From: Alphaproteobacteria bacterium
GTDB lineage: Bacteria > Pseudomonadota > Alphaproteobacteria > UBA9219 > RFNS01
Assembly (NCBI GenBank): GCA_037200005.1
Contig: JBBCGY010000001.1
Location: forward strand, 1,139,812 to 1,203,811
Reading direction: 5' to 3'
DNA: 64,000 bases
Of this stretch, positions 43,340 to 52,672 are shown piece after piece. Position numbers and translations under genes: made by a program. Each line of letters begins with the position of its first letter. Position 1 is the stretch's first letter. Under the pieces are notes generated by a model. The model was not told the DNA's origin. It was given only the letters and a program-made list of their open reading frames with translations, and did not search any database.

Positions 43340-44622
43340 TCCCTTACCCTCGCGATATCCGCACCACAGGCCGAAAGCTTGTCTTCGAGCCGCTCATAGC
43401 CCCGGTCGAGATGATAGACTCTGTGCAGCATGGTTTCCCCCTCCGCCGCCAGTCCCGCCAGAACCAGCGAAACCGAAGCCCGGATATCGGTCGCCATGAC
43501 CGACGCGCCGCGCAATTTCTTGACCCCGCGCACCATGGCCGATCCGCCATGCACGGTAATATCGGCCCCCAGCCGCGTCAATTCCGGAACATGCATGAAG
43601 CGATTTTCGAAAATCGTCTCCGCGATGGTGGAAACGCCGTCCGCCACGCTCATCATGGCCATGAACTGCGCTTGCAGGTCCGTGGGAAAGCTGGGAAAAG
43701 GCGCGGTCATGACGTCGGCGCTGCGCAGCCCCGCGCCAGCCAAGCGCGCCCGAAGCCCTCCTTCGCACGGTTCGATGGAAACGCCGCTCTCGGCCAGCAG
43801 GCGGATGGCGGCTTGCAGATGATCGGCGCAGGCGCCCTGGAGAATAAGGTCGCCGCCCGTGATGGCCGCCGCCATGATGAATGTTCCCGCCTCGATCCTG
43901 TCGGGAATAATATCGTGCCGCGCGCCATGCAGCCGGGCTTTCCCCTTGATATGCAGGATTTCGGTGTCGATCCCGCCGATTTCCGCGCCCATGGCAACGA
44001 GGCAGCGCGCCAGGTCGCCGATTTCCGGCTCGCGGGCGGCATTGACCAGAACGGTTTCGCCGTCCGCCAGACTGGCCGCCAACAGAAGGTTTTCCGTCGC
44101 CCCCACCGAGACGACGGGAAAGACGATCTCCGCGCCACGCAAGCCCTTTGGCGCCGTGGCGCGAACGCAACTTCCCGCCAGCTCGATTTTCGCGCCCATT
44201 GCCTCCAGGCCTTTGAGGTGCAGATCGATAGGCCGCGCGCCGATGGCGTCGCCGCCGGGCAGAAAAACCGTGGCCTCGCCGCAACGCGCCAGAAGCGGCC
44301 CCAGCACGAGGATACTGGCGCGCATCTTGTGCACCAGATCATAGGGGGCGGTCGTGGTGGTGATCTTGCGCGCCGTCAGCTCCAGCATGCGCCCGGCATA
44401 GCCCTCTCCTTCCGGCGCGCCGTTAAGGCCGATGCCGACGCCATGCTGCCCCAGCAGATTGGCCATGATCGTGATATCCGCCAGATGCGGCACATTGCCG
44501 AGCGTCAGGGTTTCTTCCGTCAGCAGCGCGGCAGGCATCAAGGTCAGCGCGGCATTCTTCGCCCCGCTGATGCGGATGGTTCCCTTGAGCGGATTGCCGC
44601 CCCGAATACGCATTTTATCCAT
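43336..44622 (-). CDS. murA: UDP-GlcNAc 1-carboxyvinyltransferase with Asp in place of the catalytic Cys
   Basis: First committed step of peptidoglycan synthesis, transferring enolpyruvate to UDP-GlcNAc. [20 protein letters not shown] and [20 protein letters not shown] fit MurA, and the length of 428 residues is normal. The catalytic loop reads [15 protein letters not shown]: position 125 (codon 44250-44248) is Asp where most MurA have the Cys that fosfomycin alkylates (Cys115 in E. coli). Asp variants are active and fosfomycin-insensitive in mycobacteria and chlamydiae. It is the first gene of the operon running to rng. Confidence 0.93.
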   Translation of the reverse strand: MDKMRIRGGNPLKGTIRISGAKNAALTLMPAALLTEETLTLGNVPHLADITIMANLLGQHGVGIGLNGAPEGEGYAGRMLELTARKITTTTAPYDLVHKMRASILVLGPLLARCGEATVFLPGGDAIGARPIDLHLKGLEAMGAKIELAGSCVRATAPKGLRGAEIVFPVVSVGATENLLLAASLADGETVLVNAAREPEIGDLARCLVAMGAEIGGIDTEILHIKGKARLHGARHDIIPDRIEAGTFIMAAAITGGDLILQGACADHLQAAIRLLAESGVSIEPCEGGLRARLAGAGLRSADVMTAPFPSFPTDLQAQFMAMMSVADGVSTIAETIFENRFMHVPELTRLGADITVHGGSAMVRGVKKLRGASVMATDIRASVSLVLAGLAAEGETMLHRVYHLDRGYERLEDKLSACGADIARVRE

Positions 44623-44625
44623 GGA

Positions 44626-44844
44626 TTACTTTTTTCCCTTATTCATTTTCTCTTCCTTGAGAATATCCTCGAGCAATTTCCCACCCTTGGCGAAGTCGTG
44701 ATCGGCGATGTCGTGCCAAAAGATTTCAACGAGTTCCGGGTCCTTGTTCAGCTCCTTGACGAAGACATCAGTGATTTCTTCCGACAGTCTGCGCTTCTGC
44801 GCCTTGGAAAGCCCGGCGCGGTGATTGATGTGAATGACGGGCAT
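44626..44844 (-). CDS. Tautomerase family protein (4-oxalocrotonate type)
   Basis: A 72-residue small tautomerase. After Met removal the N-terminal Pro (MPVIHINHRAGLS) is the catalytic base. The helix SKAQKRRLSEEITDVFVKEL and the segment ELVEIFWHDI follow the family. The tail is Lys-rich. The substrate is unknown. It ends 3 bases before the murA start and may be in the same transcript. Confidence 0.82.
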   Translation of the reverse strand: MPVIHINHRAGLSKAQKRRLSEEITDVFVKELNKDPELVEIFWHDIADHDFAKGGKLLEDILKEEKMNKGKK

Positions 44845-44933
44845 GACGGCTCTCCGGATTTACGGACGGACAGCCTTATGGATAGGCAATTTGCAGGATT
44901 TAGGGAATAGGGAAAGCGCGGCGTTCGCTAATT

Positions 44934-45704
44934 TTAGACAGGCGTGCAAGCGGAATTCCGCCGCATGATGCGGCCGATGTCATAAAGGCGCATCGGCTTG
45001 TCGCTCACGTCGGCGTAAAGCCATTGGCCGTCCGGAATCTGCGTCCGGCCATGCAGGACTTCATAGGCCTTAATCTGCGAATCCATCAGCGGGCCGGGAT
45101 AGGCGAAAATCTGCTGGTCGAGGCTATTGGGAGACGTCAGGCGTCTTTCCAGGCTCGCCTGTTCCGTCATCAATGCATAGGTCAGGGCGTGCTCTTCGAG
45201 AATGAAAGCGATTTTATCGGGAGTCGGCTGGCGGCCCTGCCGGGCAAGATCGGCATGGACGGCGTCTTTAAAGGATGGGTCGGTATTATAGGCCTGCCGC
45301 AACCTGCCGCGCATAACCCCGAAATCGGAAACGGAGAACATCATCTGATCCCAGCCATGCAACTGATAGGCATACGGAATCACCATGGAATTTTCGCTAG
45401 CGGCCTGATCGATAAGCTGGGAAAATTTTCTCCGGTATCTCATGCTGGTGTCCAGCATGCCTCGCCATTTGAAGGCGGTCAGACTCTCATCATTGGCGTA
45501 AAGGCCTTCCGAAGTGATAATATGGGCGTCGACCTTGGGGCCGGTGACATAGTCCATGAAGTCATCAACGAAAACTTCGGCCACGGCTCCAGGCTTCTGC
45601 TGGCCTTTGATCTTCGCCATGGAAACCGGAACGAAAATCTGCGCCGCGCCAAGCCGGAATTTATCCAGCGAAACCAGACCCGCGCCTTTATCTAACTCCG
45701 GCAT
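44934..45704 (-). CDS. Hypothetical protein
   Basis: A 256-residue soluble protein I do not recognise. It is rich in aromatic and charged residues (YRRKFSQLIDQAASENSMVI, PYAYQLHGWDQMMFSVSDFG) with a mainly helical second half (IAFILEEHALTYALMTEQAS). No signal peptide, membrane segment or nucleotide-binding motif is seen. It lies between the tautomerase and dcd on the same strand. Confidence 0.6.
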   Translation of the reverse strand: MPELDKGAGLVSLDKFRLGAAQIFVPVSMAKIKGQQKPGAVAEVFVDDFMDYVTGPKVDAHIITSEGLYANDESLTAFKWRGMLDTSMRYRRKFSQLIDQAASENSMVIPYAYQLHGWDQMMFSVSDFGVMRGRLRQAYNTDPSFKDAVHADLARQGRQPTPDKIAFILEEHALTYALMTEQASLERRLTSPNSLDQQIFAYPGPLMDSQIKAYEVLHGRTQIPDGQWLYADVSDKPMRLYDIGRIMRRNSACTPV

Positions 45705-45768
45705 ATCCTAACCTTCCGAAAAATATGCCGGATTTTATGACTCGGATTTACTTTCAACAAGGCTGAAC

Positions 45769-46323
45769 TTACAGCCTCGGCAGCGTCACGCCGGTCTGGC
45801 CCATATATTTGCCGCCGCGATCCTTGTATGAAATCTCGCAGGCGCTGTCGCCCTTCAAAAACAAGAATTGGCATAAGCCCTCATTGGCATAGACGCGCGC
45901 GGGCAGCGGCGTGGTGTTGGAGATTTCCAGCGTGACATGCCCCTCCCACTCCGGCTCCAGCGGCGTGACATTGACGATCAGGCCGCAGCGCGCATAGGTC
46001 GATTTGCCCAGGCAGATGACCAACACATCCCGCGGAATGCGAAAATATTCGACGGTGCTGGCGAGCGCGAAGGAATTCGGCGGAATGACGCAGACATCGG
46101 TCTTGCGGCGAACGAAGCTTTGCTCCGAGAATTTTTTCGGATCGACGATGGCGCTGTCGACATTGGTGAAGATCATGAACTCGTCGCCGACGCGCGCGTC
46201 ATAACCGTAGGACGACAGGCCGTAGGAGATCATTCCCTCGGCCCGCTGCTTCTCGACGAAAGGTTCGATCATGTTCTTGTCGCGCGCCATGGCGCGAATC
46301 CAGTGATCGGGCATTATGGACAT
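45769..46323 (-). CDS. dcd: dCTP deaminase
   Basis: Deaminates dCTP to dUTP for thymidylate synthesis. [34 protein letters not shown] and [19 protein letters not shown] are diagnostic; the Glu in LEIS is the catalytic base. The length of 184 residues is normal. [13 protein letters not shown] is the usual N-terminus. Its start overlaps the end of a 52-residue gene. Confidence 0.95.
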   Translation of the reverse strand: MSIMPDHWIRAMARDKNMIEPFVEKQRAEGMISYGLSSYGYDARVGDEFMIFTNVDSAIVDPKKFSEQSFVRRKTDVCVIPPNSFALASTVEYFRIPRDVLVICLGKSTYARCGLIVNVTPLEPEWEGHVTLEISNTTPLPARVYANEGLCQFLFLKGDSACEISYKDRGGKYMGQTGVTLPRL

Positions 46324-46472
46324 TCGGCTTGCTCCCCTATTGTCGCTTCGGACCGCCCGCGTTCCTGGGCCTTGCGCTTGCGCAGATTATCGCGCATGGC
46401 GGCGGCCAGACGGGCTTCTTGCCGCGCCTTCGCGTTCGGCCTAGAATCGGTATTCTGTTCCACATCTTTCAT
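46314..46472 (-). CDS. Small basic helical protein overlapping dcd
   Basis: A 52-residue protein, [20 protein letters not shown] to GEQAECP. The centre, [20 protein letters not shown], is a basic amphipathic helix. Similar short Arg/Lys-rich proteins are common in alphaproteobacterial housekeeping operons. It overlaps the dcd start by 10 bases, which supports coding by translational coupling. Its function is unknown. Confidence 0.55.
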   Translation of the reverse strand: MKDVEQNTDSRPNAKARQEARLAAAMRDNLRKRKAQERGRSEATIGEQAECP

Positions 46473-46488
46473 ACAGTTTGCTTAACGC

Positions 46489-47199
46489 ATGAAGCCCTAC
46501 CGGACAATCCCTATCAAGGAATGCGGCGACCCTATGGTTCCGATCCCGGAGGGGCCGTTTCTATTCACGACCCCTCATCCCTATGTCGCGCTGGGCGCGT
46601 CCTATGGGGGCGAAAACCCCTGGATGCTCAGGAAAAACGTCCTGGCGTCCCTGACGCAAGCGCAAGAAACGCTGGCGATCCGGAAACCGGGCTGGAAATT
46701 GAAGCTATTCGATGCCTACCGCCCCAACGATGTGCAAGCCTTTATGGTCGAATGGGAGTTCCGGCAGCATTCCGGAGGACACCCATCTTCGGACGTGCCG
46801 GAACCGGAACGTACAAGATGCTACGAGAAAACCTTCCAAATCTGGGGCATTCCCAGTGAAGACCCGAAAACACCGCCGCCGCACAGCACCGGCGCGGCTG
46901 TCGATCTGACGATTGCCGATGCCGATGGCCGGGAAATCGACATGGGATCGCCGATCGACGAGAATTCCGAGCGCTCGGTCCCCGATTATTACGCCCAAAG
47001 CAACCCAGAGGCGCACGCCAACCGCCAATTGCTCCATGACGTGATGGCCGCGCAGGGATTCCGGCGGCATCGCGTGGAATGGTGGCATTTTTCCAAGGGG
47101 GACCAGATGTGGGCCTGGCTGGGGCGCGAAGAACAGCCGGAAAACCAGGGCATGGCCATCTATGGCCGGGCGGCTCTTTTACCCGATGAAGTATCTTAG
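46489..47199 (+). CDS. D-alanyl-D-alanine dipeptidase (VanX/DdpX family)
   Basis: A 236-residue M15-family zinc dipeptidase that cleaves free D-Ala-D-Ala. Substrate/zinc motifs: LKLFDAYRPNDVQ, HSTGAAVDLTI (His and Asp ligands) and VEWWHFS (catalytic Glu and third His ligand). No signal peptide is seen, so it is cytoplasmic like VanX and DdpX. No vanA-like ligase is nearby, so recycling of peptidoglycan-derived dipeptide is the likelier role than vancomycin resistance. Confidence 0.88.
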   Translation: MKPYRTIPIKECGDPMVPIPEGPFLFTTPHPYVALGASYGGENPWMLRKNVLASLTQAQETLAIRKPGWKLKLFDAYRPNDVQAFMVEWEFRQHSGGHPSSDVPEPERTRCYEKTFQIWGIPSEDPKTPPPHSTGAAVDLTIADADGREIDMGSPIDENSERSVPDYYAQSNPEAHANRQLLHDVMAAQGFRRHRVEWWHFSKGDQMWAWLGREEQPENQGMAIYGRAALLPDEVS

Positions 47200-47257
47200 G
47201 CAAGCTGTTGCCTTTGGCTATCTTTCTGTGGCACAACGCCTTGGTCTTTTCAGATAA

Positions 47258-47332
47258 GCTGCCGTAGCACAGTGGTAGTGCGCATCCTTGGTAAGGATGA
47301 GGTCGGGAGTTCAATCCTCCCCGGCAGCACCA
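47258..47332 (+). tRNA. tRNA-Thr (GGT)
   Basis: Acceptor GCTGCCG pairs with CGGCAGC, followed by A and encoded CCA (47330-47332). The anticodon loop TTGGTAA gives GGT. The T-loop GGAGTTCAATCCTCC is normal. It stands alone. Confidence 0.95.
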
Positions 47333-47333
47333 C

Positions 47334-47429
47334 GCTTCGCCCTTACGGGCTACGCGTGGCGCAGCCACCGTAGACCGTTAGGGCGAAGCAGTGTCCGGCG
47401 AAGCTCCCCGTAGGGGAGCGAAGACGGAC
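47334..47429. repeat. Double hairpin directly after tRNA-Thr; rest of gap empty
   Basis: First hairpin 47334-47389: GCTTCGCCCT pairs with AGGGCGAAGC, and inside CTACG(C)GTGGC pairs with GCCACCGTAG. Second hairpin 47393-47429: GTCCG pairs with CGGAC, and inside GCTCCCC pairs with GGGGAGC. The pair begins two bases after the tRNA CCA. From 47430 to 47667 no gene or clear signal is seen. Confidence 0.7.
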
Positions 47430-47667
47430 TGGTGAAGTAGGCGCGCCCTCGCGCTATCAGCCATTCATGCGCCCCACCCCCTACCCATTATGGTTAATGG
47501 CCTCGCCATGACGATTTCGCTGACGAAACTATATAAGTAATTGCAACTTTCTGGTCTTGACCCTATAACCAGATTCGCGCTTATAGCTTGATCGCCATAT
47601 TTTGATCGAAATTGATTAGCTAAATAGCCGGATCAACAACCAATGAGATTTTTGAGGGCGTGAAGCC

Positions 47668-48645
47668 ATGCAGCAGCTGCAACAGTTCAAATTTTACGAC
47701 CTCGGCGCCAAGCTCTACGGCGTCTTCAATCTGCGTAATCACGGCCGCGTCGCCGATCTGTTCGGCCCGCTGACCGACGCGCAAAAATCGCTCGACGCGC
47801 TGATCAAGGGCGATCCCATCGAACTCAAGCTCGCCAAGGGCGAAGCCAGCAAGCTGCTGACCCAGATCAGCGCGCTGTTCGACAAATATTTCATCGACAA
47901 AACCAACCGCCAGCTGCGTTTTCCCAGCGGCGAAGAAAAAGTCGATCCGCAGGAATTGGCGCTGATCCAGCTCGCGCTGGAGAAATTTGAAAGCGCCCTT
48001 GCCGCCGAACTCAGCAGAATCGTCGTCTATCCCGCCGTGCAGCGCGGCATATACAGCTCCGTCGACCTGATCGAGAACGCGCATCTCGCGCTTCCCGAAA
48101 GCGCGCAGGCTTACGTCTCCGCGGCAGCCAAGCGCGAACTTGATTCGGCGGGCCGCGCTATCGGCTTCGAACTCGGCACGGCGGCGACGGTTCATGCGCT
48201 GAGGGCGCTCGAAACCGTCACCGTGTCCTATTACGAACTCTTTGCCGCACCGCTTACGGGCCGCAACGAGCGGAATCTGACGACCTATCTGCGCAAGCTG
48301 GCGGCGCTGGCGGACGAAGAAGATTTGAAAACCCGTCCCGATCAGCGTCTGGTCCAATTGCTCACCCAGATCAAGGACAGCTATCGCAATCCCGTCATGC
48401 ATGCGGATGCCATTGTCGAAGTCGGCACGGCGGCAAGCCTGTTCGGACTGGTCACGAGCGCGATCGCGCAAATCGCCGAGCAGATCGCCGCGCACCAGGA
48501 ACCTCAAGCGAAGGCGAGCAGCACGGCGGCAGCCGAATCTTCCACCGTCATCAGCCCCATGATGCCCGACGAAGCGAAGCCCGGCCTGATGGAAACCGAC
48601 GACGGCGAAGACGTGTACGACTTCCGCATTTCGCAGGCGGGCTAA
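47668..48645 (+). CDS. Hypothetical helical protein with an RNPxxH motif
   Basis: A 325-residue, mostly helical protein I do not recognise. The C-terminal region contains LLTQIKDSYRNPVMHADAIV, an R-N-P-x-x-H pattern that recalls HEPN-like or DUF4145-type helical folds. The last 50 residues are low in complexity and acidic. Segments near the N-terminus (FYDLGAKLYGVFNLRNHGRV) lack known motifs. It stands as a single gene, convergent with the CinA-like gene 2 bases away. Confidence 0.6.
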   Translation: MQQLQQFKFYDLGAKLYGVFNLRNHGRVADLFGPLTDAQKSLDALIKGDPIELKLAKGEASKLLTQISALFDKYFIDKTNRQLRFPSGEEKVDPQELALIQLALEKFESALAAELSRIVVYPAVQRGIYSSVDLIENAHLALPESAQAYVSAAAKRELDSAGRAIGFELGTAATVHALRALETVTVSYYELFAAPLTGRNERNLTTYLRKLAALADEEDLKTRPDQRLVQLLTQIKDSYRNPVMHADAIVEVGTAASLFGLVTSAIAQIAEQIAAHQEPQAKASSTAAAESSTVISPMMPDEAKPGLMETDDGEDVYDFRISQAG

Positions 48646-48647
48646 GG

Positions 48648-49412
48648 CTAACCGCCGTTTTCCGTTGACGCCGCTATCGCCGCATCCGGATCATGCCGTT
48701 TGGCCATCGCCAGCACGGCAAGCGCGGCTTCATCGAGGCGCGCATCATCCGTCCCCCGTACTACAAACGCCAATCCATATCGGCCAAGCTTGAACCACGG
48801 ATAAGAACCTATGTCGCAGTCAGCATAAGCGTCTGCGATTTTTTCCAGTTCATCGGCGATCACACTTTCCGGTATGTGGCAATTGACCGTGCGGCTTTGC
48901 AGCGGCGCGCCGCCTTTCAGTCGGGCGGCGATCCCGTCCATCATCGCCCGCATGATCTCCGGCACGCCGGCCATGACATAGACATTTCCGATCTGAAATC
49001 CCGGCGCGGCGCTCAAGGGATTATCCAGCAGCGCCGCCCCCTGCGGCATGCGCGCCATGCGCAGCCGCGCATCCGTCAAATGATCGGTGCCGTAATGATG
49101 CAGAAGCCTTTGCCTCGCCGCCGGATCGATAACGAGCGGCAGGCCGAACGCCTTGGCCACGGCGGCGGCGGTGATATCGTCATGGGTCGGCCCAATGCCG
49201 CCGGTCGTGAAGACGTAATCATAGCGCCCCCGCAGCGCATTGACGGCATCGACGATCTCGGCCTCGATATCCGGCACGATTCGCGCCTCGGCCAGCCTGA
49301 TGCCTAAAGGCTGCAAACGCGCGGCGATGGCATTGAGATTGCCGTCCTGCGTCCTGCCGGAGAGAATTTCATTGCCGATGATCACGATGGCGGCGGTGGG
49401 ATTGTTTTTCAT
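48648..49412 (-). CDS. CinA-like molybdopterin-binding domain protein
   Basis: A 254-residue protein with the MoaB/MogA-like fold of the CinA N-terminal half: IVIIGNEILSGRTQDGNLNA and YVFTTGGIGPTHDDITAAAV. It lacks the C-terminal nicotinamide-nucleotide amidase domain of full CinA. Related COG1058 proteins hydrolyse ADP-ribose or FAD-type compounds. The start MKNNPTAAIVIIGNE at 49412 gives the family N-terminus; an upstream in-frame start at 49523 would add an unlikely 37 residues overlapping yajC. Confidence 0.85.
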   Translation of the reverse strand: MKNNPTAAIVIIGNEILSGRTQDGNLNAIAARLQPLGIRLAEARIVPDIEAEIVDAVNALRGRYDYVFTTGGIGPTHDDITAAAVAKAFGLPLVIDPAARQRLLHHYGTDHLTDARLRMARMPQGAALLDNPLSAAPGFQIGNVYVMAGVPEIMRAMMDGIAARLKGGAPLQSRTVNCHIPESVIADELEKIADAYADCDIGSYPWFKLGRYGLAFVVRGTDDARLDEAALAVLAMAKRHDPDAAIAASTENGG

Positions 49413-49521
49413 GCCTATGATCTTAATAGCCTTATGGGCTTCAGACAAATTCCCTTTGCCTGCGCCGCCATGAAGGCTATATTCGCCCCTTCCTCCGCAC
49501 CCAGACCTCCAGGATACGCCC

Positions 49522-49965
49522 ATGCAGGACTTTCATTTCATCAGCCCGGCCTTTGCCCAGGAAACGACTGCGGCCACGGTGCAGGAAGAATCTCCGATCC
49601 CGGTGCAGCCGGCATCGCCCGTAGACAGCCTGATGCAATTCCTGCCGCTGTTCCTGATTCTCGGCGTGTTGTATTTCCTGCTGATCCGTCCCCAGCAGCA
49701 AAAATTCCAGCAGCATGAGCAATTGCTGAAATCGCTGCGCCGGGGGGACAAGGTCGTGACCGGCGGCGGCATTATCGGAACCATCTTCAAGCTGGAAGGC
49801 GACGACATGCTGGTCGTCGAGATCGCGGATAACGTGCGCGTCAAAGTTCAGCGCGCCACCATCGCCGGCGTCGTCGCCCGCACCGAACCCGTAGGAGCGG
49901 CAGGCGACGGCGAACAGAAGACGGAAGAAGTGAAACGCCTCGTCCAGAACGATAATAAAAAATAA
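49522..49965 (+). CDS. yajC: Preprotein translocase subunit YajC
   Basis: Small membrane partner of SecDF and YidC. One transmembrane segment (FLPLFLILGVLYFLLIRPQQ) with the diagnostic RPQQQK is followed by LLKSLRRGDKVVTGGGIIGT. The length of 147 residues is longer than usual because of an N-terminal, signal-like extension ending AFAQETT. It precedes secD by 49 bases, the conserved order. Confidence 0.93.
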   Translation: MQDFHFISPAFAQETTAATVQEESPIPVQPASPVDSLMQFLPLFLILGVLYFLLIRPQQQKFQQHEQLLKSLRRGDKVVTGGGIIGTIFKLEGDDMLVVEIADNVRVKVQRATIAGVVARTEPVGAAGDGEQKTEEVKRLVQNDNKK

Positions 49966-50014
49966 GCCTGTTCCCATCCTTCATCCGCCGCCCCTCTCCT
50001 CAGTCATCTGAATT

Positions 50015-51583
50015 ATGATCAATATTCCCCGCTGGAAAGTTATTCTCGTCATTGCGCTTAGCGTATTGGGCATATTGTATGCCTTGCCGAACGCCCTGCC
50101 GCCTTCCGCGCAGCGCTGGCTGCAGGACCATATGCCCGCCGTCCTTCCCCATCAGACGGTCAATCTTGGCCTCGATCTGCGGGGCGGATCGCATTTGCTG
50201 CTCGACGTGCAGCTTGATGTCGCGCTTGCTGATCATCTGAACAGCATGGTCGATGAAGTGAGGAGCGGGCTGCGCAAGGAGAAAATCACCTATACCGAGC
50301 TTGGTGTCAGGGACGGGAAAATCAGTTTCCGCGTCGGCGACCCCGCTCAGATCGATGCCGCGCGCGAAGCGGTCCGGATCAACCGGAGCCTGGACATCAA
50401 GGCGGACGGCCAATTGATCACCATCGCCCTGCCCGTGGATATGATCCGCGAACGGCAGAATTTAGCCATGGATCAATCCATGGAAATCGTGCGCCGCCGC
50501 ATCGACGAAACCGGCACCCGCGAACCTTCGATCCAGCGGCAGGGCGGCAATCGCATCCTGGTGCAGCTGCCGGGCGTGGACGATCCGCAGCGGATCAAGC
50601 AATTGATGGGACAGACGGCGAAGCTGGCATTCCGCTTCGTCGATGAGAACGCCACCTTCGGCGATCCGAAGGCCAGCCCGCCGCCGGGAACGGAGCGGCT
50701 GCCCGCCGCCTCGTCTCCGGATCGCGGCGTCGTCGTGCAGAAGCGCGTTATCCTTTCGGGAGAAGCCCTGGTCGACTCCCAGGCCAGCTATGATCAATAC
50801 AATAACGCCGCCGTTTCGTTTAAGTTCGATTCCCTCGGCGGCAAGAAATTCGCCGAGGCCACACGCGCGAATGTCGGCAGGCTGTTCGCCATCGTCCTCG
50901 ACAACAAAGTGCTGAGCTTCCCCAAGATCAACGAGCCGATCTTGGGCGGCAGCGGCATCATCACCGGCCATTTCACGATCGAAGAGGCCAAAGACCTGGC
51001 GCTGCTGCTGCGCGCCGGCGCGCTGCCCGCGCCGATCAAAGTTCTGGAAGAGCGCACGGTAGGGCCGGGACTTGGCGAGGATTCGATCAAGGCGGGCGCC
51101 TTGGCCGCCGTCGGGGGGATCGCCCTGGTCGTCATCTTCATGCTGCTGTCCTATGGATTGTTCGGCATATTCGGCACCATCGCGCTTTTCATCAATCTCG
51201 CTTTTATCTTCGCGCTGCTGTCGATTTTGCAAGCTACGCTGACCTTGCCCGGTATCGCGGGCATCGTGCTCACCGTCGGCATGGCCGTGGACGCCAATGT
51301 GCTGATTTTCGAGCGCATCCGCGAAGAAGCGCGGCTGGGGCGCTCGATCATCGCCTCGATCGACGCGGGCTATAGCCGGGCGCTGTCGGCGATCATGGAC
51401 GCCAACGTCACGACGCTGATTTCCGCCTTCCTGCTGATGATTTTCGGCAGCGGCCCGATCAAGGGCTTTGGCGTCACCCTGACCATCGGAACGATCACGT
51501 CCGTCTTCTCCGCCGTATGGGTGACCCGATTGATGGTCATCGCCTGGCTGCGCGTCACGAAGCCGAAAGCGATTCCGATTTAA
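50015..51583 (+). CDS. secD: Protein translocase subunit SecD
   Basis: RND-type membrane protein that uses the proton gradient to help export through SecYEG. 522 residues. DLRGGSHLLLDV is the D1 motif, the large periplasmic P1 domain follows, and the C-terminal six-helix core includes GMAVDANVLIFERIREE and SAIMDANVTTLISAFLL. The usual next gene, secF, is absent here: the frame ends at 51583 and a minus-strand gene begins 2 bases later. Confidence 0.95.
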   Translation: MINIPRWKVILVIALSVLGILYALPNALPPSAQRWLQDHMPAVLPHQTVNLGLDLRGGSHLLLDVQLDVALADHLNSMVDEVRSGLRKEKITYTELGVRDGKISFRVGDPAQIDAAREAVRINRSLDIKADGQLITIALPVDMIRERQNLAMDQSMEIVRRRIDETGTREPSIQRQGGNRILVQLPGVDDPQRIKQLMGQTAKLAFRFVDENATFGDPKASPPPGTERLPAASSPDRGVVVQKRVILSGEALVDSQASYDQYNNAAVSFKFDSLGGKKFAEATRANVGRLFAIVLDNKVLSFPKINEPILGGSGIITGHFTIEEAKDLALLLRAGALPAPIKVLEERTVGPGLGEDSIKAGALAAVGGIALVVIFMLLSYGLFGIFGTIALFINLAFIFALLSILQATLTLPGIAGIVLTVGMAVDANVLIFERIREEARLGRSIIASIDAGYSRALSAIMDANVTTLISAFLLMIFGSGPIKGFGVTLTIGTITSVFSAVWVTRLMVIAWLRVTKPKAIPI

Positions 51584-51584
51584 T

Positions 51585-52607
51585 TTAGAAGCCCCGCTCA
51601 ATGGTGAAGTCGATAATATCGAGCAGCGCGGCTTTCACCGGCATATCCGGAAAAATACCCAAGGCATCGCGGGCGATGGCTCCGTAATGGCGGGCGCGGG
51701 CGGCGCAATCCGCCAGCGCGTTATGCCGATGCAGCAGATCCTGCGCCTGCGCCAGATCGCCGGGGCGTTGTTCCAGCCGCTCCAGCACGCGCCGCCAGAA
51801 AACGCGCTCGTTTTCGTGGCCGCGATTGACGGCGAGAATGACCGGCAGGGTTATCTTGCCTTCGCGGAAATCGTCGCCAACGGTCTTGCCCAGCTCGGCC
51901 TGTTTGGCGCTGTAATCCAGAACATCGTCGATGATCTGGAACGCGATGCCGAGATTGAGGCCGTAGGTGCGCAGCGCCTCTTCCTCGACCGCGCTCTTGC
52001 CCGCCACCACCGCGCCGATGCGGCAGGCGGCGGCAAAAAGCTCGGCGGTCTTGGCCCGCACGACTTCCAGATAAGCCTGCTCGCTGGTCGCGGCGTCGTT
52101 CATGGTGCTGAGCTGCAAGACCTCGCCCTCGGCGATCACCGCCGAGGCATTGGACAGGATTTTCAGCACTTCCAGCGAACCGTCCTCGACCATCAGCTGA
52201 AAAGCGCGGCTGAACAGGAAATCGCCCACCAGGACGCTGGCCTGATTGCCGAATAAGGCATTGGCTGAGGGACCGCCGCGCCGCAAATCGCTGGCGTCCA
52301 CCACATCGTCATGCAGCAAGGTGGCGGTATGGATGAATTCGACGGACGTCGCAAGCTTGCGGTGCCGCACCCCTTCATAACCGCACATCCGGGAGCATGC
52401 GAGCGTCAGGATCGGCCTCAGCCGCTTGCCACCCGCCGCCACGATATGGCCGGCAAGCTGCGGGATCAGCGCCACGCTGCTTTCCATGCGCTGCACGATC
52501 AGCGCGTTAACCGCCGTCATGTCTTCCGTGACCAGCGCGGCCAGCCGGTCGAGCGCGTCTGCGTCGCCCTTGCGGTGCGCCTCCGAAAGCGGGATAATTC
52601 TTGCCAT
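51585..52607 (-). CDS. Polyprenyl diphosphate synthase (octaprenyl/decaprenyl type)
   Basis: Makes the isoprenoid tail of ubiquinone. The first Asp-rich motif is LLHDDVVDASDLRRG and the second is AFQIIDDVLDYSA, with the K-R-x-R region GGKRLRPILTLA. 340 residues, normal for the long-chain trans family (IspB-like). The chain length cannot be told. It is divergent from the tRNA methyltransferase gene. Confidence 0.92.
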   Translation of the reverse strand: MARIIPLSEAHRKGDADALDRLAALVTEDMTAVNALIVQRMESSVALIPQLAGHIVAAGGKRLRPILTLACSRMCGYEGVRHRKLATSVEFIHTATLLHDDVVDASDLRRGGPSANALFGNQASVLVGDFLFSRAFQLMVEDGSLEVLKILSNASAVIAEGEVLQLSTMNDAATSEQAYLEVVRAKTAELFAAACRIGAVVAGKSAVEEEALRTYGLNLGIAFQIIDDVLDYSAKQAELGKTVGDDFREGKITLPVILAVNRGHENERVFWRRVLERLEQRPGDLAQAQDLLHRHNALADCAARARHYGAIARDALGIFPDMPVKAALLDIIDFTIERGF

Positions 52608-52672
52608 GCTAAACCCTCTTAAAACAGCGCCTCCTTATAGCGCATCTCCTATCATTTGCGAATAGGCTGCCG

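Noticed and set aside
43333-44910. A 525-codon plus-strand frame opposite murA
   Set aside because: Antisense of murA, which is complete and conserved on the other strand.
46489-47199. Vancomycin resistance cassette
   Set aside because: Only the VanX-like dipeptidase is present. No D-Ala-D-Lac ligase or VanH-like dehydrogenase is adjacent, and Gram-negative cells commonly keep such a dipeptidase for recycling.
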